Source: Cycas panzhihuaensis (Eukaryota > Cycadophyta). Taken from it: 64,000 bases of DNA. The notes under the pieces are model-generated. The model was given only the letters and a program-made list of their open reading frames with translations. It was not told the DNA's origin and searched no databases. Position 1 is the first letter of the stretch. Every line of letters begins with the position of its first letter. A program made the position numbers and the translations under genes. This document shows, in pieces, positions 43,212 to 55,530 of the stretch. The stretch is from the NCBI GenBank assembly GCA_023213395.1, contig CM041465.1:239327741-239391740 (forward strand), in the 5' to 3' direction.

Positions 43212-46025
43212 TGGAGCCGCATCTACGGGATGGTCACTATGCTTGATAAGAATTGAGGTGGTTGATAGCTAATGTTGGGGGTATAGATGGAAACTTATAA
43301 GCAAGAGGGAACACCACACAGGGCATCCATGTGCCAGAGCACGAGTTTGGGACCCGCAAATGGCACCCAACTACCTCGGAGTAGCTTTCAAATATGAGAG
43401 GGAAGACATGCGCAGGGGTATCCTAGATGGTCTCAAAGAGGGAGGCCCTCTCACCCTTGGATGGCTGGAAGGGAAGAGGAGGAACCCTCAATGGAGGGGT
43501 TCCTATGGCGAAGGAACACAAGGAAAAAGGGTATAGGCAAGGGCCTAAAACAAACGTAGGTAGGATTCCCTTAGGCTAATCGGCCTAAAGCAAATCTAAC
43601 CAAGGAAAGGGATGAGAGAAAGCATGACTCAAAGCTACTCTCCCTATCTCTCTTTCTCTTTTATTTAACAACAAAAAGGCAAGAGAAAAAAAGAATATGT
43701 GTCTTGTATGCATCCAAGCATGCAAACTAAATGGAATGCAACTAAGGGCACTTTCGGGCTAGATAGGAGAAAGGGGAGAGGAATGCAATCCCTACTATGC
43801 CCTTTTCCTATGAAGAACAAGTACACAACACACTTATATAAAGTAAAATGTAAGCAGCTAATTTATTATCCTTTTTGCTTTTATGTGATCTATTTAACAA
43901 ATGCAATAGAAGCTAGACAAGAGAAAAAAAAAATGGAAAGGGTTAGATAGAGAGAGACGACACGTACCTGAGAAGTGTAGCAGTTGATGAAGAACCTCAC
44001 TTGTGCGCAACATATGCCCTCTCACCTATAGTTGGTGTGTAGCCAAATTTGGTGTGGAAAATAGGGGCTTCCTTACCTTCCTTATACAAAAGATAAAGTG
44101 AAGCGAGAAAAGCAAAAGAAACAAGTAAACGTACCAAGAAACAAGCAAAGCGGAAGAGGAAAATAGAGGTGAAGTGAAGGCTTACCCGAAGTCATACATC
44201 CTTCCTCCTCATGGACCTTGCTTCAAATCTGCATCCACAAGAGTCTTTCCCTTCCAAGAAGAGGCTGTAAGATGCTATATAGGCAAATATACGATATGAA
44301 TGCTAAAATGTTATATTTTAAGTTAGTGGAACTACTACTAAAATAATTCAGCTTTCCTCAAAGTAAAACCACACATACGAAGCAAGAAGGGAAAGGGTAG
44401 CCTTAGGATGGCAAAACCCTCTGCTAAAGGTTCTCCATGTAGCCTTAAAGTATAGCAAGGTAAGGGTTATGTGACAGTCTATAGACAACAAATAAGCATG
44501 GGGATGAGAAATGGGATATAAGAGAAATGCTTAGGTAATTGAGTCACTACAGACAACGAACCACCACAGAAGCCTCATCGAAGGTCCAAATGGATACTAG
44601 ACAAGGTTAGGGACATAAAGAAGGCCCAAAAGAAGGGCATAAAGGCCTCAAATTAGTGCAACAAGGGTTGCATACATTGATATCTAGTGTAGGCCAGGAT
44701 TCCACCCACTCCTAGTTAACTCAAGGAAAGCATGGATGCAAGAAAGGAAGGATGGGAAGGGGATTGCCCTTGGGGAGTAGGTCTAACAGGGATGGATCCT
44801 ACCTTACTCCCTTCACCTAATCCTTGTAATCCCTCTCTCACAGCTTTCTTGAAGAAAACCAGCAGAGAAATAGGATGGAAATCAAGGTATACAAAGCCAA
44901 ACACAAGGAAAGACAATCATTACTACAGCCAAAGAGCAAAAGAGAAGGGAAAATACACTTTCAAATAGGTTCTAATAGAACAAATACATACTAAATCATG
45001 AAAATAACATAAAGGGTACCTTCTAGGCTAAGTTTAGGGTAGATTTACCCTTGTAACCAGTGGAAGAGAGCAGGTCCTGCAGGGTTTGTAGGGTATTTCC
45101 CAAAGAGGAGCTGTAGAGGACACTTGCTGGGCAAAGTTGAGGAAGAACCAAAGAGATCTTGCTTGGAAATGCTTGGAGGAGAGTCTCCCACAACGAAACA
45201 GAGCTACTACAGGCAGATCCTGAGCTAGAATGGTAGAAAACACAAAGTTGCAGGCATACATGTGGAAGAGAGGAGGAGGAGAGTAGAAACACAGCAGTAA
45301 AATATGATGTTTGAGAGCAAAGAGATGTGAAATGATGAACTTTTTGGGATATATACTCATCCCAACTCTAATCGAGTGATTAGGGTGCAAATAAGGCTAA
45401 GTTGGTCACTTGTTCACATGGTAATTCCATGAAAAAAGTGAGAATTGCCATGGCAAATAAAAAACACAAAGTGCAATAGTCACACCGTGGTAAACTTTGT
45501 GGTACCACTTAGTTTACAACAGTGCACAACCAGAATGCCAAAATAGTAATGACTAAGGTTCTGAGAGCCCTAGAAAGAGGTTTGATAGGCCTAGGAAGGG
45601 CTGGCCCTCCTGTCTAGGTGGCTAGGGATAGTCTGGATGACATGTGAACTAGACCAAATGAGACAACAAGAGCTAGAAATCCCAAAAATGTCATGATGGG
45701 GACATGGGATCAGGGTATGAGCGAATCATACCAACTGAACGAGGACTGAGGTGACATGGAGATAGTGTGGAGGGTCGTAGAGTTCCATGGGGATGTCTAC
45801 CTTGCAGACAGGTAGGTCCTGCGAGTTGTCATAGGATAAGAGTATGACAAGTAGCATGATCAGGCAATAGATGCAAGGTGATCACATAAATATGGTAGTC
45901 AATCATATAATGAGGCAATACTTCTATCTACCTTTCTAAAGAAATAATAAAAGTGAAAAGGGAGAAGCATACTTGTGCTTACCTAAGTTGACCTATCCAT
46001 ATCCATTCTCGGTAGCTGGGAAACA
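43212..46025 (-). mobile_element. Solo Tat-like LTR S within RNase H of C
   Basis: This is a complete LTR of about 2.8 kb, from TGGAGCCGCATCTACGGG to GGTAGCTGGGAAACA, homologous over its length to D's LTR (47980-50833). The flanks are GGCCT (43207-43211) and TGCCT (46026-46030), a 5-bp target duplication with one mismatch. C's RNase H reads on across it. No internal element sequence is left. The GGTACC-core motif is at about 45485-45515. Confidence 0.9.
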
Positions 46026-46970
46026 TGCCTTATAAGACCAAATGAATGGGACCCCCTTCTTTAATAGGTTAGAAAGAGGTTTGGTATTTATGGCAAAATT
46101 CACCAAGAAATGCCTAAGGAATACAAGCCTACCTAAAAATGACTTAATCTATCATTAGGTCTTAGGGGGTAGCATGTCAAGGATGGCCTTGACTTTGTTA
46201 AGGTTAATTTAGATCCCTTATTTTGACATAAGAAAACTGAGGAGCTTGCCAGTTGTCACGGTAAACACACATTTAAGAGGGTTGAGGCTCACATGATATT
46301 TATGGCATCATGTGAAGATGGCCCGTAAATTAGAAGGGTGATGGGTTTTAATGTACAAGAGACCCATCATATCATCCATGAAGACCTCCAAAAATTTGTT
46401 GGTAAGGTCATGAAAAATAAACCGCATTACGCTTTGATAAGTGGTGCTTACATTCTTTAATCTGAAGGGCATCGCCTTATAGGTGAAGGTACCCCACAGA
46501 GTGGTGAAGGCGGTCTTATGACAGTCTTCAAGAGAAATCTAAATTTAGTTGTAACCAGAGAAGCCATCCATTAAGGATATGACTTTAAAATTAGTGGTTC
46601 AATCAATAATTTGATCGATGAAGGGAAGTGAGAAGTTGTCCTTAGGACATGTATTATTATTATCATGGAAATCAACACATATCTAAATTATCCCATTCTT
46701 TTTAGAAATAGGGATAATATTAGACACCCATTTGGGGTAGTTGATGGAAGTGATTAATCCTGTGTTTAGGAGTTTCTCAACTTCTATTTTAATAGTAGTT
46801 GAGAGCTTGGGATGGAGAGGGCGTTGCTTCTGATGCAATGGCGGAGTGCTAGGAATAGTAGTAAGGTTGTGGGTAATGATCAAAGGGTCGATTCCCTTTA
46901 TATCAGAATAGTGCCATGCTAAAACATCTCAAAACTCCTGGAACAGAGAATTAGGAGAGAATTCCACTCC
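46026..46970 (-). pseudogene. Reverse transcriptase and RNase H start of element C
   Basis: Reading on the minus strand the RT starts with MIITHNLTTIPSTPPLHQKQ and KIEVEKLLNTGLITSINYPK (46683-46883), then has the DFHDN/NNTCPKDNF region near 46640. SLMDGFSGYN-like sequence follows near 46560, the GLKN-x-STTYQ region near 46440, and the FMDDMMG motif near 46370-46385. Stops and shifts are frequent. The connection to RNase H runs to 46026. Confidence 0.85.
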
Positions 46971-47489
46971 TACCTTAATGACTTTGCCTGGGGTAAGGAC
47001 TATATCCTAGGTTGCCCCCCATGCATATGGTATTCCCTTCCTCAAAGTGAAGGGGGGCTCGGTCAAAGGGAGGGGACAGAATAGGAGACAGAATTGTGTT
47101 AGCGAGGTAAGACCCAATAGACAGGACCTTCTGGTGGCCAAGCCTATGGTGACCAGAAGGAAAGTTAGGCATAGAGCTCACTAAATACTCAAGTAGGGCT
47201 TTGTCATCTTCAAAGTAATCTACCCCATGGATGACCATACTTCGAGAAGACAAGGGGAGAGGGGAAGTAGAAGCAATAGGACCGTGGTGGTTGACATGTT
47301 TCTCATCATATCCAAAGGACTCTCTGGAAGAGTTAGGAAGAGGTTCCCCACAAGGGACAATAGGAGGCTCTCCAACTTCGTTATCTATAAGCAATGATGA
47401 AGGGGGAGACTTTAGAATTGCCTGATCAATAGTAGCAATGACATAAGATATAAGAGAAGAATGAGTTTCTTCGATAGTAGAGGTTCTAG
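46971..47489 (-). pseudogene. Protease-RT linker of element C
   Basis: An open stretch of 139 codons (46975-47394) holds VIHGVDYFEDDKALLEYLV, SGHHRLGHQKVLSIGSY and APLHFEEGNTICMGG, the same landmarks as in B at 24605-24850. No catalytic domain is recognised. Confidence 0.65.
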
Positions 47490-47979
47490 ATCAGGATCTA
47501 GAACAAAGGAGGTGCCCCCTACTCGTGCCTAAAAGGGAGATAGGGTGAGGGAAATCCTCATCCTCGCCATTAGACTCATCATCACTAAGTATGGCAAGGT
47601 ACCTGTAGCTTCTGACACCAATAGGGGCAAAGCACGTGAGATTGGAAGAAATAGATAAAGGGTCTTCTTCCAAAGGAGATGGATTAAGTATACCAATAGA
47701 ACAAGCAAAGGCATAGGTGGAAAGGTATTTATCACTCTTTGCTTGGCCATGAACCACTTGATGGGATTGATGTGGTTGTTTAGTAGGAGGAAGCCCTAAG
47801 GATATGACTTTCATTTGCCCTTCATGGAAAAATTTATGTTGTCCCCTATGGGATGAGAACACAGCTCCCATCTGGTTAAGCCATGGGCATCCCAACAAAA
47901 GATTGTAGTTGATGTCAACGTTGAAGACTATAATATCAATGAGGATAGTCTTGTCCTTAAAAGTAAGAGGAATGGACAC
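47490..47979 (-). pseudogene. Protease of element C, cut by D
   Basis: It shows VSIPLTFKDKTILIDIIVFN and DINYNLLLGCPWLNQ near 47860-47975, then KFFHEGQMKVIS, and LSDDESNGEDEDFPHPIS near 47530-47590. The frame is open from the junction for about 190 codons. The N-terminal half with the active site is absent because D starts at 47980. Confidence 0.82.
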
Positions 47980-48985
47980 TAGATGCACACCTACAGGATA
48001 GTCACTATGCTTAATAGGAGTGATGGTAGTCAACAATGATGTTGAAGGTGTGGGCGAGAAGCTACAAGCAAAGAGAGCACCACACAGGGTGCCCCATGCA
48101 TCAGAGCACAAGTTCAGGACCTACGAATGGCACCCGACTACCTTAGAGCAGCCCTCAATCCATAAGAGAGAGTGCATGCAGGGGTTAGCCTGGATGGTCT
48201 CGAGAGGAAGGTCCTCCCACTCTTGGATGGCTGGAAGGGGAAGAGGAGGAATCCTCAAAGCGTTTCCCTATGATGAAGGGAACGAATGTGCATGAGGTAG
48301 GCGAAGGCCTACGGTGCAAGTAGGTCACCCTCGATTATTTGTTCTAGACAAATAAAACTAGGAGAGAGAGCAGAAAAATGGACTAAATCCACATCTTCCT
48401 TTTAATAACTAAAAGGAGAAGGGGAAAAGAAGAACAAGTATTATGTATGCAAGTAGACAATGCTAAACAGAATGCATCGAAGGGTATGTTTGGATTGATA
48501 GGAAGAGGAAGAGGAATGGGGCTCCTACTATGTCCTTTTCCTACGTGGGACAAGTATACTACATATAAATGCAAGTAACTGATACCATTAACCTTTCGAT
48601 TTCACGTGATCTATTAAACCTAAGCACAAATTTAAAATAAAAGCAAGAAAGGAAAATGGAAGGGTGAAGAGAGAGATGGTGCATACCAGGGAGGTGTAGC
48701 GGTCGACGGAAGACCTCACCCACGCATAATGCACACTCTCTCGCCAGTCAGTTGATGTGTGATCAAGACCAATGTAGAGGACGAAGGCTTCCTTACCTTC
48801 CCCTTGTGAAAAAAAAGCAAAACAAAAAGGAAGTAAATAAAGCAAAGGAAAAAAAAGAGGGTGAAGCTTACCCAGATCTGGACACCTTTTCCCTTCACAA
48901 AAATGCCACGTCAAACCTGCATATATAAGAGCTTATCCCTTCCAAGGAGGGGGCTGCGAGAAGAGCTATATATATATATATCTAT

Positions 48986-49056
<71 letters not shown>

Positions 49057-50833
49057 AGTATATGTCAAAACATTATACTTAAGTTAAAGAAATCACTGCT
49101 ATAAATAACTGCAACTCTCCTCAAGCAACCACACATATCAAGCAAGAAAGAGAGAAGGGAAGCCTCAGGATGGCCAAACCCTTTGCTAAGGTTCTCCACG
49201 CAACCTTTTAGTACAGTAAGTTAGGGTCAAATAATAACTTATGATAGCCAACAAACACAAGAATATGTCTAGCAAGATGTTGGAGGAGGCACCAAGGCAA
49301 CGGAGTCACTATGGGGAGCGATCTGTCACACAAACCTTACTCAAGACCTTTAAAGGATACCAAGAAATGTTGGGGACATTATGGAGGTCCAAAAGGGAGG
49401 CATATAGGCCTAGAATCAGTGCAGCAAGGGTTACACATGTTAATAATCTAGTGCAGGCCTAAGCTTCATCTTCTCCTAATTAACCCAAGAGAAGCATAGG
49501 AGCAAGAAAAGAAAGGTGGGAAGGGGGTTGTCATTGGGGAGTAGGCCTAAGTGGGACAGATCCTGACTTACTCCCTTTGCCCAACCTTTATGGATATTGT
49601 CCCACTGCTTTCTTGAGGAAAACTAGCAGAGAAATGGTGAAAACCTGGAGATATAAGGCTAAACTCAATAGAAACAATGTTTACTACAGCTAAACTAGAA
49701 GAAAGCAAGCAAACATACTTGAAAATAAGTCTAACATGTAAATAGCATACAATAAACCCTGAAAAAAGGATCTAAGATACCTACTGGGCTGAGTCTAGGG
49801 TAGGTCTACCCCTGTAACCAGTGAAGAAGAAGAATTCCTGCAAGGTTTGCAGGAGGATTCCCTAAAGGCAGTCGTAGGAGACACTTGCTGGGGTGTATTT
49901 GGAAGAGAACCATGCCAAACTTACTTGAGAGTACTTGGAGAGGAGCTTCCCACCATGGAGAAAGGTCATTGTAGGCAGATCCTGGACTGGAGCTACAGGA
50001 AATGTAGGCCTGCAAAAGCACCTGTGGATGGAAGAAAGAAAGAGCAGAAAACTATAGTAGAAGAAAGTTGAGTTGGAGAGCAAAAAAAAAGATCTAAGAG
50101 AGGTAAAATGATGATGCTTTTAGGATTTATACCCATCCCAACCCTAAACAGGAGAATAGAGTACAAATAGGGCTGAGCTGGGTGCGAGACCACATGGTAA
50201 TTCTACAAAAAAAGTGAGAATTACCACGATAGTTTTAAAAATTAACTTGCAATAGTCGCATCATGGTAAACTTCATGGTAAAGTGGTAAACTTTGCAGTA
50301 CCACAATAAACTTCGTAGTACTACTTAATTTATAATGATGCTAGACTAGAAAGTCAGAATGGCCATAATCTAGGTTCCAAGAGCCTTGGGAGGTGATGTC
50401 ATAGGCTTGGGAGGGGTTGCCCCCTCTGTCTAGGTGGCTAGGACAGTCCAGAAGGCATGTGAACAAGGCCAAAAGTAGTATCAAAGGCTAAAGGTCCCAG
50501 AAATGTCATGATAAAGACGTTAGGTCAAGGTATGAATGGGTCATGTGAATCAAGTGAGGCTTAAGGTGATGTGGAGGTAGCGCGGAGGGTCATAGAGTGC
50601 CATGGGGATGCCTACCTTGTGGAAAGGTAGGTCCCACTGGGTCGTCATAGGCTCACAATATGACAAGCAGCATGATCAAGCCAAATGGATGCAAGGTGAT
50701 CATGCAAATGAAGCAATCAGTCATGCAATGAGGCAATACTTCAGTCAACCTTTCCAAAGAAACTGTAGAAGTGAAAAGGAAGAAGCATACCTGTGCTTAC
50801 CTGAGTTGACTTGTCTGTATCCATTCCTGATAG
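47980..50833 (-). repeat. D 3' LTR
   Basis: The LTR is 2854 bp, from TAGATGCACACCTACAGG to ATAGCCAGGAAACA. Its start matches D's 5' LTR start at 60008. The usual TG end is TA in both D copies. It has an AT microsatellite at 48966-49053, the inverted-repeat region at 50255-50335 and a TATA box near 50129 on the minus strand. Confidence 0.9.
48966..49053. repeat. AT-rich microsatellite in D 3' LTR
   Basis: TA dinucleotides with a few CTA interruptions in the left third. The LTR of S has only a short CTATATAGG here, so the tract grew within D. Confidence 0.97.
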
Positions 50834-50849
50834 CCAGGAAACACTACCC
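50834..50849 (-). promoter_or_regulatory. Polypurine tract of element D
   Basis: The minus strand reads GGTAAGGGGGTAG directly before TGTTTCC of the LTR. Confidence 0.88.
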
Positions 50850-51284
50850 CCTTACCAGTAGAGCCTCGTTGCTCAGAAGCATGGTGCAATGGTGAATATT
50901 CTCAATAAAATTGTTAGTAGCACATATGTATATATATATATAAATCATGATCATAACAAGAGTCAATGGTATCAATAAGTGTCATGGAAAAACATATGGA
51001 TATAAAGACAGTGGTGGAGACAACACAGGGGCTACCTATGTGCCACCTGAGAATCAGCTAGAAGCTAAGAAGGATGAGGGGGCTTACCCCATTACAAAAA
51101 TACAGAGAAAAGTATATGATGATGTCAAGTGAATGAGTAGACCTAGGATTCACCATAGTTTAACCTCATTAGCAACTAGCTTTCAGAGGTGCGAACGGAT
51201 CACAAAGTGATCTGCGTGATAGCCTGAGACTTGAGCGATAGGACGACTAGGCAAGTCTCAAAGGCGGTCAGTAAGAAGAGGAAG
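50850..51284 (-). other. D 3' untranslated region
   Basis: Non-coding, similar to C at 35906-36409. Nothing else is visible. Confidence 0.6.
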
Positions 51285-51671
51285 GCGATGCTCAAGGATG
51301 AGGCAAACGAGGCTGTTTACCTCAGCGTTGAGGGCCTAAGGGATGTGTTAGATGTCGACAAACTGGAAATTAGCTAGTAAGGATCTAGCAATCAAAGCGA
51401 GGGCTCTCAAGTGAGGGCATCACACCTGGTAAACCTAGTTGAGATGGGATACCACCACTTAGGAGTCGCAAAGAAGAACAATAGATTCATGATGGAAATG
51501 GAGTGCATCAGTGAGGGCTTCGATAATGACTGTGTACTCATATTCGTTATTGGTGGCCTCAGGGAGGAAGATTCCAGAATGTAGAAAATCATGTCCAGAA
51601 GGGCCGCGAAGAATCCATACAGCGGTAGAAGGTCCAGGATTACCGCGACTTCCGCCATCAGTAAAGATGAA
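51285..51671 (-). pseudogene. Second RNase H (RVT_3 type) of element D
   Basis: This is the better preserved of the two copies at its start: FIFTDGGSRGNPGPSTAVWI (first Asp), ATNNEYEYTVIIEALTDAL (Glu), IVLLCDS (third Asp). After a stop at about 51458 the frame continues to HIP...ALNAEVNSLV, where the fourth Asp is Asn. In element sense it is the last gene before the 3' LTR, and its start faces that of the PMD gene. See the C copy for family context. Confidence 0.82.
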
Positions 51672-52219
51672 GAGAGTCATGGATGAGAGAAGCAAAATAT
51701 CTTGGTAGCAAAAACGTACAATAATGTAGGAGCTGAGGTAAAAGAAGCTCATGTGGCAAGCAAAAAATGGCTGTAAAAGGTAAGAGGACCTAACAATGAG
51801 GCTACCCAAGGACAAGAGTAGGCCATTTGACCACTGGCTAGGAGCGAGCGGTAAAAGGGCACCCTAGGATACCAAAGGTTACTTAAGAAAGTAAAGAATC
51901 AGTCTGGGTAGAGGGAGCATTCTCTTTGGAGGCCCCAAGGGTACGAACGGGCTGCAAAAATGAGTCCAAGATAGCGAAACGAGCAAAATGAGTATAAACT
52001 CAGGCATGCACGGGAGTGGCCCACAAAATGAGGCAAAAGGGCCCTGCGAAAATGCATCGGCAAGGCACCATAAATGCATCCAAAGGAATGAGTAAAATGA
52101 AGGTTGTGGGAGCACAACGAGAAACAAGGCCAAAAGGAAATGGTAATTAGGGATAAGAAATAACTTCAACAGCTACCACAGAAGTGGGAATGGAGAAAGT
52201 GCCTATCGGGGCCTCCACC
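51672..52219. promoter_or_regulatory. Spacer between second RNase H and PMD gene (D)
   Basis: This is the counterpart of 36813-37374 in C, with conserved words such as GAGTATAAACTC. No gene is recognised in it. Confidence 0.4.
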
Positions 52220-52228
52220 TATATAAGG
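52220..52228 (+). promoter_or_regulatory. TATA box of the antisense PMD gene in D
   Basis: TATATAAGG, identical to that in C and in the same CCACC context. The sequence around it has diverged more, which suggests the box was under selection while the element was active. Confidence 0.62.
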
Positions 52229-52902
52229 AAAATTGATGAAAATGAGATTCATTTTCACAGGCTCTCAAACAAATCCAGATCCCTTCCCTTATCTACCAGA
52301 GTGCCACCTGACTTCGGAGGCACATGGAGAGAGATTTGACCGTCAAATCAGAGCAGGGAGATAGTTGTTGGGACCCCAGAGACGAGATGGCGAGTGCTCA
52401 ACCAGACCTAATGAGTAAATCTCTGAAATCTCAACCCATCTCGTAATTTGAAGTTTGTAGCTTTTTATAGTTTTTATATGTAGTTTTTGGCCCCATATGG
52501 GCGAAAAAGGATCTCCAGGAGTCCAAATTGGACCTAAAGAGAGGCAGGCTGGGGCATTAGGCGAAGCTGGTCCAAGTGGGCCGGACTATGGCCCACAAGG
52601 AAATTTTTTTTAGTTTTTTTGGGCAGAAAAACCCCCCTTTTGGGGGGGTGATGCTTGCACTATGGCAAAGATCGCGGTACCATGATCTTTACTGCGGGGC
52701 CTCGATCGTCGTGGGACCCAAGCCAAACTCTGCAGTATCGCAAAGTTTGACATGGTGCGAAGGAAGACTAGCTGGAAAAGAGGATGGGGGCCTAAGGGTC
52801 CCCAAATCTTGATCGACTAAGGCCGAGAGACAGTCTAGAGGATGAGGGGTGAGGATATGTCAAAGTTTTGACTCATTTCATGGCATTTTACAGGTCGTGA
52901 TC

Positions 52903-54819
52903 ATGGTGGAGAGCCGTGAGAACATCGGTATGGCTATGCGTAGTTTCTTAGAGATGATATTGAGGGAGGATAGGTAGATACTACTGAGATGTGGCCTACT
53001 AAAGGTCACAAGGACACCTCAGTATACATCAGATCAGAGACTATTGGTAGACATAGTATCCCACTAGGACAAGTGGAGACACGTCTTCTACCTACTCTAA
53101 GTGGCAAACGTATCAGTGACACCAGGAGATGTCAGGAGGATACTAGGGGTATCGGCGACAGGGAGACCGGTGACACTAGGAGCACTACCCAGTAATAAGG
53201 CAATATGCAAGGAGGTTGCCACATATTTTATAGGCTCAGATAGGTAGGAGAGGCGAGGGATTCCTCTCCAGAGTATGGTGATGTTAGGGGTTCCTCAGGT
53301 AAGGAAGTTGATTACCTTGTATATTCTATTCTGGATATCTCAAAAATAGAACTATAGGGACATAACAGGTGGCTGGATGGATGCAATGTACTAGTGCATG
53401 GCAGGAGAGAGGATGGATTAGGCTACCCTCATAGCGACGAACCTTGTCACACAGCTGGATGCCATTTAGGTAGTAGGGAGAGGTGGACTGTCATACATTA
53501 CATTACTACAATGCTGGTTCTTCGACCACTTTGGAGTAGTAGCACCGATAGGGGGATCACACCCTGTGTTAGAGTGGGCCTTGATGGTACACAGGTGGAA
53601 GACTAGATTTAGAGGGACCGAGGATCAGGCTCATGTCTATCACTTGGTGGAGGCCACATCGCTAGACCTCCTCACCATGAAAGACTACATAACAGATCTG
53701 TATAAAGCGGTGAGGTGGGATAGTGACGATGAGGCAGGCGGGGCAGGAGTGCCCCCGGGAGATGACAAGGGTGACAATGGAGGTGATGGGACCAGCCCAT
53801 CATAAGCTATAGGAGAGGAAGGTCCATCAGGGACTACACAGAGGGAGGCAGGACCATCCAGGATTGTAGGTAGAGAGGCAGGCCCGTCAGGAGCTACAGA
53901 GCAGAGCAGGGATCTAGTGACACTGGCCCACAGGTTATGGATCGTTAGGAGATCCAGAGAGGCAACTGCACCAGCTAAGGAGAGGAGGGACACCCCAGTA
54001 GTTGAGGCGGTAGCTAAGGAGGTACCAGAGGAGGAGGAGGTACTTGCAGTTAGTGGAGTGCTCAAGGCAGAGGCAGTCATGCAAGTAGAGGGGCTGGCAG
54101 CCTCACCACGTGAGACCTAACCTTTTCCTCTCATCGTTTGATTGCTAGATATATATATAGTTTGGTTTTGGTTTGATATACATATGGACATGTACTGATA
54201 CATGATGTTGGATTGGAGGTATAGCAGATATCCAAAGATTGGTGGAGGCAGTAGTCTGAGAGATATTCCCTCAGGCCTATGTAGAGGGGCAACCTCCCAA
54301 CCACACAGGTGATGAGCCCAGATCAGTAGGTGGCCATGTAGCAGAATTTGCCCCATTGATAAGGGCGAGAGACATATGGATAGTGGAGTCCCAAGAGCAC
54401 GAGGCACATGCAAGACTAGAGTAGGCAGAGCTAGATACTACCCAAGCTGAGAGGGATGCCCTACAGAGTTGGGTACAGGTATTGGAGGCTCAAGGAGGAG
54501 CTGGAGGGGATATAAGGGCCGTATCTAGCTAGCAGTAATAGAGGAGTGTCTTAGGGGGCTGGAGGAGAGGCTCTATAGTGTAGAGATGGATCGAGATCGT
54601 ATCCAGGCCTGATACGATCGACTGGTGGATGAGGTGGCATCGAGGTCAGCGTGGAGTAGGATATATACCCATATGGTGGCGACGACCCTGAGGAGGTCAT
54701 GGGATAAGGAAAGTGGAGCAGGAGGCTCCCAAAGACTGAGGAGGAGTCTCAGAGGGATATGGTCCCCAGGAGAGGGATCACATCGACTAGGAGATGACGT
54801 CCTAGGGGCAGGCCAGTAG
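52903..54819 (+). pseudogene. Antisense PMD-type gene carried by element D
   Basis: The start ATG follows a TTTTACAG acceptor at 52886-52893. Exon 1 (52903-54109) encodes the PMD-like part: DKWRHVFYLL near 53080, NVSVTPGDVRRILGVSATG near 53110-53165, PVTLGALPSNKA and VATYFIG, then VRKLITLYILFWIS and GGLSYITLLQCWFFDHFGV, and later EDQAHVYHLVEATSLDLL. An acidic Gly-rich linker follows. After the intron (54110-54227) exon 2 encodes REIFPQAYVEGQP-like sequence and a coiled coil with RIQARYD-type heptads, ending near 54817-54819. Most stops replace Trp (TGG to TAG). Besides PMD, a distant transposase relation cannot be excluded. Confidence 0.74.
54110..54227 (+). other. Intron of the antisense gene in D
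   Basis: Bounded by GTGAGACC and GGTATAGCAG, it is T-rich with a TATATATATAG tract. It corresponds to 39283-39409 in C. Confidence 0.62.
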
Positions 54820-55530
54820 TAGGGTAGCATATAGGAGTTTTACTTTAGCTAGGGAAAAGCACGAACCTCCAGGGAGTCACCATATGTAGTCACAGGATTG
54901 TACCCTCCCTGTAAGGACACCAGCTTCCCACGGATGATGTACCATACTGCTTGTATAGTATGACACATGATTATTTTGATGTATATAGATGGGGTGATTG
55001 ATACTCCATTTAGTATATAACGATGTGTATCATAATATGTGATGGATGATATGTATGTTTCTGTTTATATATTTGTGTATGTGTATGGGAGTGCACAGAT
55101 GCACGAGGATATGTATGATTGCACTTTGAGCTAATTATTGTTATGAGTTTTGTGTTATGATATTTATTTAAGTTATGCATACTTCCTTTCATGCGGGACC
55201 ATATTCCTAATAGAAGCATACACGATCACCATGAGTAAAGGTGATAGATATATGTGGGGCTAGGAAATGAGACAACACACATGTCCATATGGGAGCATAG
55301 CAGGATATGCAAAGGAAATGCCAAATAGGACGGGAGTGACGATACTCCAAAATGTCGTCCTAATTGGGGGATGCCCAAATAGGAGGATGCAGTTCTCAAG
55401 AGGAAGGGAATAAGGGTTCCATGGGAGGAACCCAAAAAGGACGAGAGGGCCACCCTAAGTCGTTGTTCCACCTGTGGCTAGGAGGAATAGGAACAAGCTT
55501 AAAGTGGTAGTTTAGGCTCATTTCAGAGCA
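54820..55530 (-). other. D post-integrase region up to the pol deletion
   Basis: It is similar to C at 40640-41400 and contains one 85-bp unit at about 55440-55527. At about 55530, right after GGCTCATTTCAGAGCAT, the sequence switches to RT coding. Nothing else is visible. Confidence 0.65.

Larger units (their letters stand above)
32331..47979 (-). mobile_element. Tat-like element C, split by D and carrying three solo LTRs
   Basis: C reads on the minus strand. From its 3' end it has a truncated LTR, polypurine tract, second RNase H, an opposite-strand PMD-type gene, integrase, RNase H, RT and protease. The protease is cut at 47979 by D. C's gag, PBS and 5' LTR should lie beyond D, outside the window. 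Insertions within C are X1 (33378-34007), X2 (39661-40307) and S (43212-46025). C is the most complete source in the window for the family's 3' region. Confidence 0.85.
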
